Notes under the pieces: generated by a model
The model's input: only the letters and a program-made list of their open reading frames with translations
Told to the model about the DNA's origin: nothing
The model's database searches: none
NCBI GenBank assembly: GCA_045597845.1
Contig: JAZLKZ010000047.1
Span: forward strand, 1-24,913
DNA from: Colimorpha sp045597845
Lineage (GTDB): Bacteria; Bacteroidota; Bacteroidia; Bacteroidales; P3
Length of the DNA: 24,913 nucleotides
Reading direction: 5' to 3'
Part shown: positions 23,866 through 24,913 of the stretch, in pieces
Numbering within the stretch: position 1 is the stretch's first letter
Layout: every line of letters starts with the position of its first letter
Made by a program: the position numbers and the translations under genes

Positions 23866-24913
23866 TTAATACATTCCACCCATGCCGCCCATACCAGGAT
23901 TGCCAGCGGGCATCGGGGGTTCGGGTTCCTTGATGTCGCAGAGCACGCACTCAGTGGTGAGCAACATACCAGCGATGGAAGCTGCGTTCTCCAATGCTAC
24001 ACGGGTAACCTTGGCGGGATCGATAACGCCGCTCTGGAAGAGGTTCTCGAACTTCTCGGCACGTGCATTGTAGCCGTAGTCGGCTTTGCCCTTCTTGACT
24101 TCGTTGACGATAACGCTGCCTTCAAGACCTGCGTTGGCGACAATCATGCGGAGGGGCTCTTCAACGGCGCGACGGATGATTTCGATACCGAGTTTCTCGT
24201 CTTCGTTCTCGGGCTTAACGGCATCGAGTTTCTCGATGGCGCGGATAAGTGCGGTGCCGCCGCCGGGGATGATGCCTTCTTCAACGGCTGCGCGGGTTGC
24301 GTGCAAAGCGTCGTCGAAGCGGTCTTTCTTTTCTTTCATCTCAACCTCGGAAGCTGCGCCAACATAGATGACTGCTACGCCGCCGGCGAGCTTGGCAAGA
24401 CGTTCCTGCAGTTTCTCACGGTCGTAGTCGCTGGTGGTCTTTTCAATCTGAGCCTTGATCTGGCCTACGCGAGCCTTGATCATCTCTGCGTCGCCCTTGC
24501 CGCTAACGATGGTGGTGTTGTCCTTGTCGATGCTGACTTTCTCGCTCTGGCCGAGCATGCTGAGGTCGGCGTCTTCAAGTTTGTAGCCTTTTTCTTCGCT
24601 GATGACGGTACCACCTGTGAGGATGGCGATGTCTTCGAGCATTTCCTTGCGACGGTCGCCAAAGCCAGGAGCCTTTACTGCGGCAATCTTCAGGCTGCCA
24701 CGGAGGCGGTTGACTACGAGGGTTGCGAGGGCCTCGCTCTCAACGTCTTCGGCGATGATGAGCATAGGACGTCCGGTGTTGACAACCTTTTCGAGTACGG
24801 GAAGAAGGTCTTTCATGGTGCTGATCTTCTTGTCGTAGATAAGGATATAAGGATTGTCGTAGGTGCATTCCATCTTCTCGGTGTCGGTTACGAAATAGGG
24901 GCTGATGTAGCCG
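23866..24913 (-). CDS. groL: Chaperonin GroEL (partial, N-terminus outside window)
   Basis: GroEL is the 60-kDa chaperonin that folds proteins inside its double ring with GroES. The window holds the C-terminal 348 residues of about 540, starting at GYISPYFVTDTEKMEC. Visible parts are the apical domain (LIIAEDVESEALATLVVNRLRG, APGFGDRRKEMLEDIAILTGG), the return to the intermediate and equatorial domains with the nucleotide-pocket segment EEGIIPGGGTALIRA, and the C-terminal repeat GMGGMGGMY with the usual glycine-methionine tail. The frame is open to the right edge. groES would be expected upstream, outside the window. A strong terminator follows the stop. Confidence 0.97.
   Translation of the reverse strand, partial: GYISPYFVTDTEKMECTYDNPYILIYDKKISTMKDLLPVLEKVVNTGRPMLIIAEDVESEALATLVVNRLRGSLKIAAVKAPGFGDRRKEMLEDIAILTGGTVISEEKGYKLEDADLSMLGQSEKVSIDKDNTTIVSGKGDAEMIKARVGQIKAQIEKTTSDYDREKLQERLAKLAGGVAVIYVGAASEVEMKEKKDRFDDALHATRAAVEEGIIPGGGTALIRAIEKLDAVKPENEDEKLGIEIIRRAVEEPLRMIVANAGLEGSVIVNEVKKGKADYGYNARAEKFENLFQSGVIDPAKVTRVALENAASIAGMLLTTECVLCDIKEPEPPMPAGNPGMGGMGGMY

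Overview
The window looks like a chromosomal segment of a Bacteroidales bacterium, probably Prevotella/Bacteroides-like. The support is: promoter elements of the Bacteroidetes type (TTTG, then 19 bases, then TAnnTTTG, best seen before glnS), a near absence of Shine-Dalgarno sequences, a Bacteroidetes-type outer-membrane 'putative porin', and GroEL, GlnRS and PheT proteins with a Bacteroidetes look. No tRNA, rRNA, CRISPR array, insertion sequence or integrase gene was found.

Region 1 (1-5445, minus strand) is accessory. It is a type I restriction-modification locus, read right to left: hsdM, a Fic enzyme with a fused BRO-N domain, a 71-codon hsdS remnant, a DUF1016/YhcG-type PDDEXK nuclease, and an hsdS that runs off the left edge. 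No hsdR is in view. The remnant and the downstream hsdS begin with the same 68 bp (one mismatch), so the nuclease gene sits between direct repeats. Recombination between them would delete the nuclease and place an intact hsdS start behind fic. This is the most interesting part of the window.

Region 2 (5446-13273, plus strand) is a co-directional run: glnS, a GT39/ArnT-like membrane glycosyltransferase, pheT, a small protein made of four 25-residue repeats, and an RsuA/RluB-type pseudouridine synthase with a charged 150-residue extension. A bidirectional hairpin terminator at 13303-13329 closes it.

Region 3 (13355-17401, minus strand) is a likely trxB-porin-pta operon with a promoter candidate before trxB. 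Region 4 (17485-20292, minus strand) is corA-umuD-umuC. Here umuD starts just after the corA stop, and umuC has no ordinary start codon upstream of the codons for its first catalytic motif.

Region 5 (20361-24913) has a doubtful small plus-strand membrane-protein ORF ending inside a perfect 34-bp palindrome. It then has a minus-strand run of a NIF3-family protein, a coiled-coil zinc-ribbon protein and hutH, and finally the C-terminal two thirds of groL with its own terminator. Apart from Region 1 these are mostly core genes. The unusual features outside it are small: tandem duplications in gaps, AATTCT-type iterations next to start codons, the repeat protein, and odd start codons.
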